Position numbers and translations under genes: made by a program
Assembly (NCBI GenBank): GCA_008638375.1
Contig: CM018033.1
Span: 13,557,763-13,621,762, forward strand
DNA: 64,000 nt
DNA from: Nyssa sinensis
Taxonomy: Eukaryota > Streptophyta > Magnoliopsida > Cornales > Nyssaceae
Direction of reading: 5' to 3'
Shown here: positions 33,742-46,315 of the stretch, one piece after another
Position numbering within the stretch: the stretch's first letter is position 1
Layout: every line of letters begins with the position of its first letter
Notes under the pieces: generated by a model
Told to the model about the DNA's origin: nothing
Database searches by the model: none
Seen by the model: only the letters and a program-made list of their open reading frames with translations

Positions 33742-34672
33742 CCAAGGCATGAGAACAGCATGTCTAGGCAAGCCTTGGCATGACATGGCTTACCCAAGCC
33801 CTATGAACTCTTCGGTGTTGGCTACTTGGATTGGGGTGGAGCATAGGGCATAGCTCGATGGCATTGCGGCTGGATTCGGTATGACTCAGTGGCTGAATTA
33901 CATTGGCAACACAGGAATGACTACTAGCAGCTGAAGGTTGATTAAAGGAATGTCATGGCATGTGCAGGACACATGACTTAACAGCATGACATGGGTGCAC
34001 CCCAGCATGCAAGCAATTCAATGCATGGCATGGGTGCAACCCACCATGAATAAGGGTGGTTTGCTCTATGCGTGGCTGTTGGACACGTGGACAAGTTAGT
34101 TGTCTCTGTGCACATCAGACATGTGTATATATATATATATATATAAATATATAAAATACATGTGAGTATATATATAACACACGTGACTTATCAAAAAAAT
34201 ATATATAACACACGTGGGTAATGAGCTGGCACAACAGTTTTAAGCAAGTGATAGACAACTCTCATCCATGAAGGTAGTGATCTACATTAGTTTCAACTGC
34301 ACCACACAAGTGGCAGCCTTGGGGGCGTGTAGCAAGGCAGGAGCAGTTTTGAATAACTGCTACATCACAGGTGGCGCATCTAGACTAGTCCAACAAACCC
34401 TTGGACGGTTGGGGGTGTTAACCACCATCTTCTCTGTGAATTTAAACACACCAAGGCCCTACAATAGAGGCAAAGAGCCTTTGGTCGGATTAGTATTCCT
34501 TTGTAATCTAATTGAGGTCAATATAAAGGTTTGGGAGTGTTTTTTCTGTAAACGCGTGCGTTGTATTGTGTTTACTCTTTGTATGTGTTACCTAACGAGT
34601 TGAGGGCTGGTTGTAGAGGCCATGCCATCATTGGGGCGACATTGCTGTGAAGCAAAAATTAACCCCGTGATA
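33742..34672 (+). repeat. 5' LTR of the TR-GAG element
   Basis: It matches 36292-37184 closely. It has TATAAAG (about 34522) in CAATATAAAGG as a promoter TATA box, and ends AACCCCGTGATA. A (TA)n run at 34128-34147 is longer than in the 3' copy. Confidence 0.85.
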
Positions 34673-34673
34673 G

Positions 34674-34687
34674 TTGGTATCAGAGTC
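34674..34687 (+). other. Primer binding site (initiator tRNA-Met)
   Basis: TTGGTATCAGAGTC directly follows the 5' LTR. TGGTATCAGAG is complementary to the 3' end of plant initiator tRNA-Met. Confidence 0.9.
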
Positions 34688-34697
34688 ACAATTTTGA

Positions 34698-35808
34698 TTG
34701 GAATCCATAGCTGGCGGTGGTAACGTTAAGTTACGTGAGCGAGTGACAAGGCTGGAGGACTTCATGGGTTTTCCACCGGATGATGCTATGCCTCTCGCAG
34801 TGCAGTTTGATAGGCTGTCCCAAGAGTTGCAGAATGTCCAGAGAACACAAGAAGAACTCCGACATACCGAAGATAATCATTATCTTGAATCAAACAACAA
34901 GATAAACGATCTTCTTGGGGATATCAGTTTTCTCGCTGAAGCTTTAAAGGAGAGAGTTCGTTCTCTTGAAGAGGAGGTGTCTCTCATGAAGCGGGTCATG
35001 CATCAAACGAGTCCAATGGTGCACGAGAGTTCATAGAAGGCCAAAGTCCTTGACCTGAAACCCTTCTTTGGTGCACGTAGTGCAAAAGAGTTGGAAACTT
35101 TTCTGTGGGATATAAGCCATTATTTCAAAGCAGTCTAGACCCTGAATGCAGAGAAGTTGGATCTCACTAGCATGTATCTTGCTGGAGATTCAAAACTGTG
35201 GTGGCGCATACGATTTGAGGACAATTCACGTCCACAAATCATGACCTGGGATTCTTTAGTCCATGAAATGAAAGAGCAGTTTCTTCCGAGCAACACAGCT
35301 TGGCAAGCACGTGGTGCTTTACGCAAACTCAAACATACTGAGTACTATTCGAGATTATGTTAAGCAATTCTCGTCCCTGATGCTTGACATTAAAAATATA
35401 TCTGAGAAAGATAAACTATTCAATTTCATGGTTGGACTGAAAGGATGGGCGTAGTTAGAATTGCGACGGCAAGGTGTTAAGGACTTGCCTGCAGCAATAG
35501 CGGCTACTGATGCTCTTGTTGATTATCACTCACAGTCAAATTCTGTGGAGAACAATGGCAAGGGTAAGTTAAAGGAGCAACAAAAAAGGGAGGGTTTTAA
35601 CAAGAAAAAGAAAGACGAGAAATTTATTTCTTTTTCTTCAACAAAAAAGAGTACAGACAAACCTTCCAAGAGTGGAAAGGGTTGTTTTATCTGCAATGAC
35701 CCTCACTGTGCCATGAACTGCCCCAAGAATGAGAAGCTGAGTGCTTTTATTACAGAAGACTCAACTTTTGACCGTTTAGAGGAACCCACACAAGTCAACC
35801 CTCTCTAA
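34698..35808 (+). pseudogene. TR-GAG gag polyprotein, several breaks
   Basis: In order: LRERVTRLEDFM and a coiled-coil-like helix (34720-35000); DLTSMYLAGDSKLWWRIRFE, SRPQIMTWDSLVHEMKEQFL and PSNTAWQAR, a retrotransposon gag domain; a frame change near 35340 to TIRDYVKQFSSLML; ELRRQGVKDLPAAIAATDAL; a Lys-rich linker; and the zinc knuckle CFICNDPHCAMNC (CX2CX3HX4C, one residue shorter than usual in the third gap). In-frame stops lie at 35034 (TAG), 35136 (TAG) and 35454 (TAG, where a Gln codon CAG is expected). The stops fit C-to-T decay of methylated DNA. Confidence 0.85.
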
Positions 35809-35859
35809 CTTTTGAATGTAAGTCAGAAGAAGGAGGAACTAGCAGCTAGAGAGGGGTTG

Positions 35860-36200
35860 ATGTATGTGTAGATCCTGTTGAACAACGTTGTTGTCCATGC
35901 TATGATTGATACTAGAGACACTCATAACTTCATTTTTTACGCGAAGTACAACGGCTTAGTCTTTCTCTGGTTAGTGATTCCAGCAGAATCAAAGCTATAA
36001 ATTCAGAAGCAAAACCAGTTGGTGGAATGGCTAAAGATGTTCCCGTGAAAGTTGGCGATTGGCGAGGCCAATGCAGCTTTATGGTGGTCCCCTTGGATGA
36101 TTTTCAGGTAATTCATGGGCTAGATTTCTTTACAAATGTGAAGGTTTCTGTTATGCCTCATCAGTAGGGTCTTTTTATCATGGACTTGCCAAGTCTTTGT
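35860..36200 (+). pseudogene. TR-GAG retropepsin-like domain
   Basis: ILLNNVVVHAMIDTRDTHNF corresponds to the gypsy protease motif (usually ALVDTGATHNF), here with Asp-Thr-Arg instead of Asp-Thr-Gly at the active site. After a frame change, VKVGDWRGQCSFMVVPLDDF and VIHGLDFFTNVKV match the second half of the domain. No polymerase follows. The Gly-to-Arg change and frame breaks make it inactive. Confidence 0.75.
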
Positions 36201-36291
36201 TTTGTTTCTTTAAACAAAGCCAGAAGTGTAGTGGAGATGGTGTCTGCATCAAAGATGGACTCAGAAAGGGGCAAATGACTTATCTAGCCAT

Positions 36292-37184
36292 GCCCCCCCA
36301 ATACATGAGAGTAGCATGTCTAGGCAAGCCTTGGCACGACATGGCTTGCCCAAGCCTTATGGACCTTTCGGTGTTGGCTACCTGGATTGAGGTGGAACAT
36401 AGGGCATAACTCGATGACATTGCGGCTGGATTTGATATGACTCAGTGGTTGAATTACATTGGCAACATGGGAATGACTATGGCAGCTGAAGGTTGACTAA
36501 AGGAGTGTCATGACATGTGCGGGACACATGACTTAACAGCATGGCATGGGTGCACCCTAGCATGTAAGCAGTTCAATGCATGGTATGGGTGCAGCCCACC
36601 ATGAACAAAGGTGGTTTGCTCTATGCGTGGCTATTGGATACGTGGACAAGTCGGTTATCTCTGTGCACATCATTCATGTATGTATATATATAAGACATAT
36701 GAGTATATATATAACACATGTGGGTAATGTGCTGGCACAACAGTTTCAAGCAAGTGATATGCAACTCTCCTTCATGAAGGTAGTGGTCTGCAGCAGTTTC
36801 AACAACACTATACAGGTGGCAGCCTTAGGGGTGTGCAGCAAGGCAGTAGCAGATTTGAATAACTGCTATGCCACAAGTGGCGCTTCTAGACTAGTCCAGC
36901 AAACCTTTAGGAGGTTGGAGGTGTCAACCGCTATTTTCTCTGTATATTTAAACACACCAAGGCCTTGCAATGGAGGCAAAGAGCCTTTGGTTGGATTAGT
37001 ATTCCTTTGTAATCTGATTGAGGTCAATATAAAGGTTTGGGAGTGTTTTTCCTATAAACGTGTGCATTGTATTGTGTTTACTGTGTGTATATGTGTGTGC
37101 TGCCTAACGAGTTAAGGGCTAGTTGTAGAGGCAACGCCATCATTGGGGCGACATTGTTGCGAAGCAAAAATTAACCCCGTGACA
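36292..37184 (+). repeat. 3' LTR of the TR-GAG element
   Basis: It aligns with 33742-34672 and ends AACCCCGTGACA. It keeps the TATAAAG box near 37029 and lacks most of the (TA)n run. Confidence 0.85.
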
Positions 37185-37386
37185 ACCACCATCATGTAAC
37201 AATACACATACAATACAACATTTGGTTTTAGCATCCCCACAACCATGCTTGATTCTCCAGTCTTAGACACCGACCCCTATCATTAAGTTTCATTAAGTGT
37301 CATTCAATATTAATACCTTGATTTAGCACATCTAATCATGTCAATAGTATCAATAAGCAACCATGGTTTCAAGCAAGTCATCACTG

Positions 37387-37610
37387 TAGAAATCACCAAC
37401 TCATCTAATAACTTAAGTTGTTAGACAGGGTGTAACTTTATTATTATATTCTTTAGCACGCTTCCTCATGTGTGGCCAGTTTGAACCTATACATGTCAAT
37501 TCATATTTTCAAAGTGACAGTGAGATTTGAACTTAACACCTTTTGCCTATTTTGATACCATGTAGAAATCACTAACTCATCTAAAATGTTAAGCTGTTAG
37601 AGAAGGTATA
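37387..37610. mobile_element. Possible SINE-like repeat with terminal direct repeats
   Basis: GTAGAAATCACYAACTCATC plus the following TTAAG(T/C)TGTTAGA occurs at 37387 and again at 37564. Between them, on the minus strand, TGGTATCAAAATAGG (A-box-like) and GTTCAAATCTC (B-box-like) suggest a tRNA-related origin. The 37611 LTR begins right after the second copy. Identity is uncertain. Confidence 0.35.
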
Positions 37611-38031
37611 TGTAGAGATTAGAAAAATGAGGGTAAATTTTTTTTGTTTTTGCCGGTGTGGCACTATTCATGCATCGTTTGCCGGTAGGGCGCTATACAT
37701 GCATATTTAACTATAAGTCATATTTAGAAGCATATTTTAAGTATGCCATAGAAGAGAAATATGCTTATAATGTTAAAATACATCTTCTGTAAAAATTTGA
37801 ACCTATTCAGAGATAGTTTCAAAAATTGGACCAAAAGAGCATCCGGGTGGATCCGGCCAAACCCGGCTACAGGCGAAATTTTATTTTTTTGAAAATTTTC
37901 ATTTAAAATAATTCTAAGAACTTTGGTTAAGGTAAAATTTCAAATTGAGGCATTTCGGGATGGGTTGTAGTGTAACAGGGCCCGGATTCATTAAGGGCAA
38001 AAGGGTCATTTTGCCCCCCTTGCCCCTCCAT

Positions 38032-39308
38032 TATAAATACAGCCCCTTAGTGTGTTTTTTTCATTGTTTGGTCTGAAATATAGAGCAGAACACGTCCATG
38101 GGAGAAAAGGTGAAGAAAAACCTAGGGTTTTCCAACTTCAAACCTCCAAAACTCATCTTTAAGCTTGGATTTTCATAAGACTTCCTTCTAGAAAGTTGTT
38201 CCTCTCAACAAGGACTATATTCTCACTAATCAGTTTGGCTGTGTAGCGAACACAACTTTCTCGGTTTGAGAAAAACCATTCTAGGTATGACATTTTGCTA
38301 AGTAAGGAATAAGATTGAGTTTAGGAGTGTTTTATAGGTTGATTGTATGATATATGTGTTTACTTGATGTTAGAAAGTCATTTAATATATAGTTGCTTTA
38401 AAAACTTGGAGTTGGTAGTTTGTATTTCTTTGGGAATTTGAAAAAATGATAAACATGAACCATGAATATAAGTGAAATTCATTGTATTCTAGCTTAGGTT
38501 CATGTAGACAAAATCTTATAGTTGGAAAGTTATGATTTATTCAAGGTGTTAGTGCTTTATGTATTTTGTAATCTTTGAGAATTTGTCAAAGTGATGAACA
38601 TGTAACTTGTTTATATGTTAGATTCATTACATTCAAGCCATTGTTCATTTAGAGAAACTTTTGTGGTTTGAGAGTTATGATTTATTCCATGTGTTTGTAC
38701 TTTATGTATTTTATGATCTTTGAGAAATTGTTAAGGTTATGAATGTGTAATGTGTTTATATGTGAAATTGATTGAATTACATGTTAGGTTCATGTAAACA
38801 AAGTTTTGTGATTCAAATGTTATTGTTGCTTTAAGTATAATGCATTATTTAAAGTATGCTCCATGTGTTGAAAAAATACTTCATTGAGATTGCATTATTG
38901 CATTGTGAAATCAAAGCATATTGGCATATGGTGAATCCTTTGATAACATAATGTAGGTTGAGCACTTGGTACTATGCATTATGAGGGTGTAGATCTTGTG
39001 ATGAAAAACCCAAAATTGGTCATTGCATTGGTGCTCATGGATCCATTGGGAACGGTTCGTAAACGAGACATGGGTGTAGCATTGGGCGTAGCATAGAGTT
39101 GCATGGGTGTGTCACGCATATTGTCATTGCATAGTGTTGATGAATTGGAAGGCATGTAGCATATTGCTATTGCATAGTGTTGATGAATTGGAAGGCATGT
39201 AGATTATAAATATACACTTGCACATGCCACGCCTTAATTTTGTTCATTGCATTAGCATTGTGTCATATCAGCAGTTGTACTGACCCCTCATGGGATATCA
39301 TATTACAG
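38032..39308 (+). promoter_or_regulatory. TATA box and candidate leader intron in LTR C
   Basis: TATAAATA at 38032-38039 is followed about 250 bp later by TTCTAG|GTATGACATTTTGC (donor at 38285). About 1.02 kb on, GTACTGACCCC and TATTACAG|ATGAGG give an acceptor ending at 39308. Solo LTR F has the same order and nearly the same spacing on the minus strand (TATAAATA 54270-54263, donor 54017). Confidence 0.5.
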
Positions 39309-39984
39309 ATGAGGCTCCTAGTGTTTGAGACTTGATGAAGTCTTGAAGGATAGAGAAGACATGGACCATGGAGGATTTTTGGCCTTTGGGAGCATATTTT
39401 GATATTGTACAAAGGCATAAGTTATAAACCTTATGAAATGATGTTGTAGAAGATTTGTGTATTATGAAAAGAATGGAAAGGACCTTGTATATTGTAATGA
39501 ATATGAAGTTTGTGATTTTTAAGTTCAAGTGTAGGTGTATGCATGATGGATTGTATAATTAGGCAATGTACATTTAAGTTCGAGTGAGGATGGAATGTAC
39601 ACTTACTTATATATGTGAATTATTGCAAGATATTAGGTGAGAAAATCTTAGAAAACAAAGGGTACCATGGTGAGATTTTTCAAAACATAACAACTAGAAT
39701 GAGTGGAGCGAGGGAGCATGTCCATACTTTCTAAGTAGGGGATTAAAGGACTTAAGAAGAAGGAAGAAATGTAAGGAAATGAAAATAGGGGCATAGGAGG
39801 AAACTTGGGACTAATTAGTCAAAACTTACTTGAAGTCGAAAAACAAAGGAAAAGGGATAAAATGGTCATTTTACATGTTATAGGGCCCTACACCAAGTTT
39901 GGTGATGAAATAAATTGAAATGGGAAGTAAAATATCAAAATCAATATTTTTGGCCAAAGTTGGAAAAATTGGTTACTGTAGCAT

Positions 39985-40190
39985 TTTAGCTACTGGTTTA
40001 CTGTAGCAATGAATAGTAGTTACAATAACCAGTAGCAGCAGCCCAGGCCAAGCCCTAGCCGCACCCACGCCCGCACGCGCCTGCGCGCCCATGAGCTGCG
40101 CCTGGCCGCCCGCTTGCCTGCGCATGACACGCCCCCCCTTGCGCCTACGCGCCCAGCCACCTGACACTACCCCTTAGCCACCTTTTGAGC
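39985..40190. other. GC-rich block in LTR C
   Basis: A CpG-rich stretch (GCGCCTGCGCGCCC and similar words) stands out from AT-rich surroundings. It is preceded by clustered CTGTAGCA and TACTGTAGC words. Solo LTR F has a matching block at 52310-52420, so this is a subfamily feature rather than a gene. Open frames here are compositional. Confidence 0.6.
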
Positions 40191-40520
40191 TATGTTTTGG
40201 TATCCTTTTTAGGCCATATTTGGACACCATATTGGGTCATGTTTGGCCAACTTTTGGGGCCATGTTTGGCCACCATTTTAGGCCACTCAGATGCCTTTTT
40301 GGTCTAATTTTTGAAACTATCTCTGTATATGCTCAAGTTTTTACAGGAGATGTGTTTTAACATTATAAGCATATTTCTCTTCTATGGCATACTTTAAATA
40401 TATTCCTAAATATGACTTATATCCAAATATGCATGTGTAGTGCCCTACCGGCAAACAGTGCATAAATAGTATCCTACCGGCAAAAACGAAAAATTTATCC
40501 TCAATTTTCAGGTCTCTACA

Positions 40521-40850
40521 AGGGATGTTGTATTTCCTTCTTTAATAGTATTTCTAAAATTCTTAGCTTCAAGATGAATTTCATCATCAAGAATCCAAGA
40601 TAAATAAGTTTTTCCAAAAATGTCTAATGCAATAAATTCAAGTTTGGTGAGATTTGACATTTTTTTTAAAACTAAAAATATGATATAATCAAATAAAATA
40701 TTAGAAAATATGAGCAAATAGTTACTATAGTATTAGTGCTATAGTTGCAAATTTAAATTAATCTGTAATAGATTCTAGTAATAAAGCAAAAAACTTACTT
40801 GTATTTTACCTGTCTCAGTTGATCAAAATCTCGTGTTGATAACATATTGT
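40521..40850. other. Unassigned AT-rich sequence
   Basis: No gene is recognised. The segment ends in sequence that, on the minus strand, follows the LTR-like segment at 40850-41235. Confidence 0.4.
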
Positions 40851-41235
40851 GAAATAGAGGAATATGTGAATGAAAATAAATCAATCACACAAGTGCACAC
40901 AAAGATTTACGTAGTTCGACTTCAGGCCTACATCCATAGGCGAGGAGAAGAATGTTCCACTATTTTGCAGAAAAGCATACAAAGGTGAATGGTTACAAAA
41001 CACTCTACTAACTTCTCTCTCTTTCTTCACTTCACCTCACGTCATTATGTGTTCTTCCTTCATTCAGATTAAGGCTTATATAGCCATAATATTGAATAAA
41101 GAAACACCCACTTGTGTAATGGTTTTAACTAACTATAAAGGCTCTCAAGTGGGTTTCTCAACATTGATGACATTCACACACACATATTCAAAACAATTAG
41201 TTTTTTATAACATAATAAAATAATATAAAGTATTG
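40850..41235 (-). mobile_element. Probable LTR remnant of a copia-like element
   Basis: On the minus strand a TATATAAGCC box (41082-41091) is followed by a sequence containing AAGCATACAAAGGTG in reverse, an ACGTAGTTCGACTTC block typical of repeated plant LTRs, and near 40850 TTATCAACACGAG, a primer-site-like word. Only one copy is present and no coding sequence follows, so the element is truncated or solo. The borders are approximate. Confidence 0.4.
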
Positions 41236-42623
41236 GTTTGCCGAGCAAAAGTCACTTAGTTGAATAGAAAAGTAAGGAGCAATTTTCGCTTGCTTGCTAT
41301 TTTGTATTCTGAAAAAAGACTAGGTTGTTTTATCACTTTTTTTTGGTCATGTGGCTCTTCAATTTAACACTTTTCAGCATTTTAAAGCATCTCTTAGAGA
41401 TTCTCTAACAATAGAAATTGAAAGGATAACAATACAACAATTGTTGTAAAGCTTCAGTAGCTTCTTGGAACTTTACAAGTAGACCATATATGAGAGTTTT
41501 TTTATCTTACCTATGTTATTTTTTATTAATTTTCTTCACTAGATAGTTTTATACTTATTTCTCGTACCATGTAATTTTAACAAACATCTTTTCAAAAGAA
41601 GCTTATAAAAGCATCAGTTTAAAAAATGCCTTTAAAAGTTTTTAAATTTTTATTAAGTTCCATGAATTATATATGAGTTGACTCAATTTTAATATAGGGG
41701 AATTTTTTAGAATAGGCATCTTTTCAAAAAAAAATTTTAAGCTATTTTTTATAAAGAGAATCTCTTTACAAGATTGTTATCCCTAAAGGCTTCAAATCAA
41801 CGATATTCTAATAATTTTAATGGTAATAAGGCATTGAGTATGACTATTAATATTTTATCTCAAGTGATAATGCAAATATGTCAACTAGCTCAAAAAAGGT
41901 TTGGCCAATGATTGAAAAGTTCAACAGTATGGTGATATACACTCATGACCAAGCATCAAAGTCAAACTCAAAGCAAATTCAGTCCCACACACTCATGTAA
42001 AAAAACTCATTCTCATTATTTTAGGTTTCGAGTGCAATAGATTTAATTGATCATAAACATAATGCTTATAGTAATTAAGAGATCAATTAAAATTATGGGT
42101 GCAACTTAGGCGAGCCAACCCGCACCCAACCTGAGCCTGACCGAAATTTTTTAGGGCTTGGGCTTCATTTTTTACATTTCGAGATGGGCTTAGAAAAAAG
42201 AACTCAAACCCGATCTAAATTAAGAGTAGACTTTGGGTAAGACTTTGAAAATTTGAGCCAACCAGAACCCAAATTTAATATTTTATATATTATATTTTTT
42301 ATATTTTAGTTATCCACCATTAGATTAATAAAAATTACTATTTACATTTTTATAATTTCAAAAACTTGTTGACATTTAACAAGTTTTCAAAATTAAACTA
42401 TTTTGAAGGAATTATTTTAACGATTTTTTATTTAATTATAAAAGGAAAAATTGAGAGTAATTAATGGAACGTTTAGTGTATAATCAAAATAGGAAAAAAT
42501 AGCAATTTATTAAAGAATTTTTGAATTAAATATAAAACTTAGAATATATAATCGGGTTCAGATCAGGCTCGGGTTAAACCCGATACTAATGAATAATAAT
42601 TCGGGTCAGGCTTGGGTTGGATT
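41236..42623. other. Unassigned AT-rich sequence
   Basis: No gene. The part at 42095-42620 contains words such as AACCCGAACCC and GGGCTTGGG in both orientations, common in degraded plant DNA transposons, but no terminal repeats can be defined. Confidence 0.4.
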
Positions 42624-42987
42624 TGTCACCACCCGATTTCTAAAATCTGATTGTGACCCAAGATCCTTATTTTTTAAGTTAAATGTTTTAATGGTCACAC
42701 TCTAATGAAAATTTCATCTTTTTAATGAGATTTTAGTCATTAAATATCATATTTTAAAGTCTCAAAATGATGCCTTAAAAGCCCCTTAAAACAACCCCAA
42801 ACGAAGCTTGAAAAGAAAGGAGAAAACAAAGAAAAATGTTGCCGGACCGGTCAACTGGTGAATAATACCGATCATGTCACACCCCGAATTTTCACAAACC
42901 CGGGGAGTAAATGGAATGAATTTAAGAAAAGAGAATAAAAGATATTTTTTAATGAATTCAATTAAACATACATTCATTTCCTTCAAC

Positions 42988-43023
<36 letters not shown>
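42988..43023. repeat. (TA)n(TG)n microsatellite
   Basis: A compound TA then TG run near the 3' end of solo LTR D. Confidence 0.9.
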
Positions 43024-43170
43024 AAGTCACATTCAATAAATATATCCTACATGTCATTTGGGCTTAAGCCCTTACATCACAAAATATGCCCCAAGAGCCA
43101 AATATACGTCCAAGTCCTTTTCCCCTCCTTCCTTCGAAACTTCATCAAGTCTCGCATACCAGGAGCGTCA

Positions 43171-44096
43171 TCTGTAATATGATATCTCACAAATGGGTCA
43201 GCTCAACTGCTGGTATGACACAATGCTAATACAATGAACAAAATTAAGGTGTGGCATGTGCAAGTGTACATTTATATCTACATGCCATTCAAATCATCCA
43301 TACATCAACACAATGTATTATCAATATGCGTAACGCACCCATGCAAACTCTATGCCACTCCCATGTCTCACTTTACGATCCTTCCCCGCTAGCATAAGTA
43401 CCAATCGTATGTCTCACTTTACGGTACATCCCCATTGGCATGAGTACCAATGGCCGATTTCGGGTTTTTCACCACAAGATCTACACCCTCATAATGCACA
43501 GCACCAAGTGTTCAACCCACACTATATTTCAAGGAATTACACCATGCCAACATGCTTTGATTTCACCATACAACAATGCAATCTCAATGAAGCATTTTAT
43601 TAACACATGGAGCATGCTTTATATAATGCATTAAACTTAAAGCAACAATAACATTTGAATCATAAAACTTCTTCCACATGTATGTATGCTATACACAATT
43701 AATTTAAACACATGCTCAAGTTACATATTCACAATCTTAACAATTCTCGAAGAACATGAATCACATACGGCACCAACACATGGAATAAATCATAACTCCC
43801 AAAGAATAACAAAGAACACACAAGCACATAAACAATCAACTCTAGGTTTTTCAAAGTAACCGTTTCCTATGTGATTTTCTAACATCAAATAAACATATGA
43901 ATCATTCAATCAACATAGAAATCACTCCTAAACTTAATCTTATTCCTTACATAGCAAAATATCATACCTAGATGGGTTTTTCTCAACCCTAGGGAGTTGT
44001 GTCCACTATGCAGTCGAACCAATCGGTGAACAACGCAGTCCTCTTGCTGTATCTGTCTAAAAGGTCAACTTGCCTTCTCCTTTCCTTTCGGTGTTC
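43171..44096 (-). promoter_or_regulatory. Candidate spliced-leader signals in solo LTR D
   Basis: On the minus strand: acceptor GAATCTTAG|GAACACC, a 129-nt middle exon (44096-43968) ending ATCTAG, donor GTATGATATTTTGC, and 0.8 kb later GAGCTGACCC followed by TATTACAG|ATGACG. This matches A, B, E and F. Confidence 0.5.
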
Positions 44097-45529
44097 CTAA
44101 GATTCACAAAATATGTCTCAGTCTATCTTTACAATAATTTATGTTATTCATCAAATTTTATGTCTCTTTACTATTGGTATCTCTTTTACTTGAATAGACT
44201 CTACCATTGAATCCGTAACGTCGAACAAAGTCGATTTAGGCTTTCGCGGAATTCAATTTGGACATTTGTACTAAAAAGGGCAAAATGGTCATTTTGTACT
44301 TTTACGGGTTCTTACTTCTCGAGACCTCTTTTCGCAATTTAGACTCCACGATTGAGTCCAGAATGCTCGAAATAATAAAATTTTACTATTCTTTTATTTT
44401 AATCGGAATTCGTTTGACTACTTTTCGACTCAGGGGTCATTTTGGTAATTTTCCCTTTTAAATTATTTAAATTAATATTATTTTATCACTTGGGTCAATT
44501 CACAATTAACCATAAATTCTGGGCATAATAATAATTTCACAAGGTTCTATTCTAATTTGAATTATCTAAATAATAATTAAATCCAACCTTTGTCTGGTTG
44601 CAGTCAAATGTCACAAGCCCCTAATCATGTCTTTTATTCCCGGAACCCTTTTCTAGCTTTAAATCTTCCACTTCTCTACTAAACAAAACCAAACTAAAGC
44701 TCATAGGTACATTTTCTCTTTACTATCTACTTTTATTTCTTACATTTTATTTTATGAGTAGAACCATTTTATAAACTGGAAATTATAAGTTTTTACCCAA
44801 TAAACCTAACAGTAAATTAAAACTGGTTTTTAATGAAATAGAAGAATGGACAAGAAAATCATACCACTGAATGACAACTTGGATTCAAGACAAATCCACT
44901 TGCTCCATCAGCTCTGTTGAAAACTCATGCTATACCATTTAAAAAAAACCTCAACTGCTATTGAACTTTCTACTAGTATACTACCGCTTGCTGCTACTAC
45001 GGCTGCACCTACAACAGCCTCACTCCAAGACACTGCCTCAAGGAACTTTAAGCAAGACAACTTCACAACAACAGCAACTTCATAGCCACAATATCTCTAC
45101 AAAAATTCCATTTCAACCACAACTACATTCTGCATCTTAAAATCAGCAGCATCACTAACTGAACCCGATATCAGCATCACTTAATATCAATTTAAACCCC
45201 TATAGACCCTTCACCCCAAACCGGATCAACAACCCTCAAGAAACCATTCAAATCCTAGAGACGCTGAAATAGAAATCTGACCACCTACTGTTACCGCACC
45301 GCTCCATTCTGCCCAGGTCTGCCGCCTGTTACTGTTCCAATTCTTTCTGTCTCTCTCTCTCTCTCTTAATTTATCACAGCAACCCAACCAGCCCTTCCAA
45401 CAGCAGTTTCTACTGCACTCACGGCACCAGCGACACCACCGCACCGAACAACAGCTGCAGCCACTCACCACCCCTGGACGCTCCACGGCCACCATCTCTC
45501 CTCTCTCTCTTTTTTTTTCTCCCTTTTCC

Positions 45530-45622
45530 TCCTACTGTAATGCCATCTCTCTCTACTCTACAGTCACAAATACACACATATATTAATATATATTTCATCC
45601 CTGCTGTACCGACCTTCCACCC

Positions 45623-45658
<36 letters not shown>

Positions 45659-45837
45659 ATATCTTTACTGATCTCTTGAACTGCCCCTCTTGCTGCCACG
45701 CTACACCTGCACCCATACATATATTTATATATTAATTTCTCTACTACACGCCACTCCTGTACTGCCCCCCTTTATTTGACTTTGCTTTTTCACTTTTTCT
45801 TTCCTGTTTCATTTTTCTTTCCTTTGATATATGTGTG

Positions 45838-45882
<45 letters not shown>

Positions 45883-46284
45883 TATAATATACATATGCAC
45901 ATATCAACACACACACTCGGCAACACACTATGTGTTGCCGACACTAGCCCCTTTGATTGACTTTTCAGCTTACTTTTTCTTTTCCTCAATTCTTATCCTA
46001 CTTTCCTTTCTTGTTTCACTTTTCTTTTCTTTGCTTTTATTTAATTAAGATCTTTGTTATATACATATTATATAATATATTTACAGACTCCACTTGCACC
46101 TTGGTGTCGGCAGCCTTGCTGCCTTCACCACATTCACACAACACACACTGCCCATTGTTCACTCATGCATCACACGCCACCAGTACACTGATCATGCGTG
46201 CAAAGCACGCTACCCCTTTTTCTCAAGTTTTCCAACTTCTTCAAGAAGCCTCTCCCCTTTTCCTCTCTTATGTGTGTGTGTACG

Positions 46285-46315
<31 letters not shown>

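Larger units (their letters stand above)
33742..37184 (+). mobile_element. Short two-LTR element with gag and protease only (TR-GAG type)
   Basis: LTRs at about 33742-34672 and 36292-37184 enclose only 1.6 kb. A perfect TTGGTATCAGAGTC primer site (34674-34687) follows the 5' LTR. The interior encodes a coiled-coil N-terminus, a retrotransposon gag domain, a CCHC knuckle and a retropepsin-like domain, then reaches AGAAAGGGGCAAA (PPT-like, about 36263-36275) near the 3' LTR, with no reverse transcriptase or integrase. This is the make-up of non-autonomous TR-GAG elements. LTR starts are uncertain by about 20-30 bp, and no clean target duplication is visible. Confidence 0.82.
37611..40520 (+). 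mobile_element. LTR C, family 1, with its 5' end repeated inverted at the right
   Basis: It starts TGTAGAGATTAGAAAAATG and is collinear with the reverse complement of solo LTR F (51839-54699) up to about 40290, including a TATAAATA box (38032-38039), donor, acceptor and a GC-rich block. Instead of the usual GTGTGACA end it runs into an inverted copy of the first 230 bp: 40290-40520 reverse-complemented begins TGTAGAGACCTGAAAATTG and matches 37611-37850. The flanks are GTATA and AGGGA, so there is no target duplication. It is either two truncated LTRs joined head to head or a fold-back derivative. Confidence 0.7.

Noticed and set aside
37611..40520. DNA transposon with 230-bp terminal inverted repeats
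   Set aside because: The left arm and body are collinear with a family-1 LTR and there is no target duplication, so an LTR rearrangement is the simpler reading.
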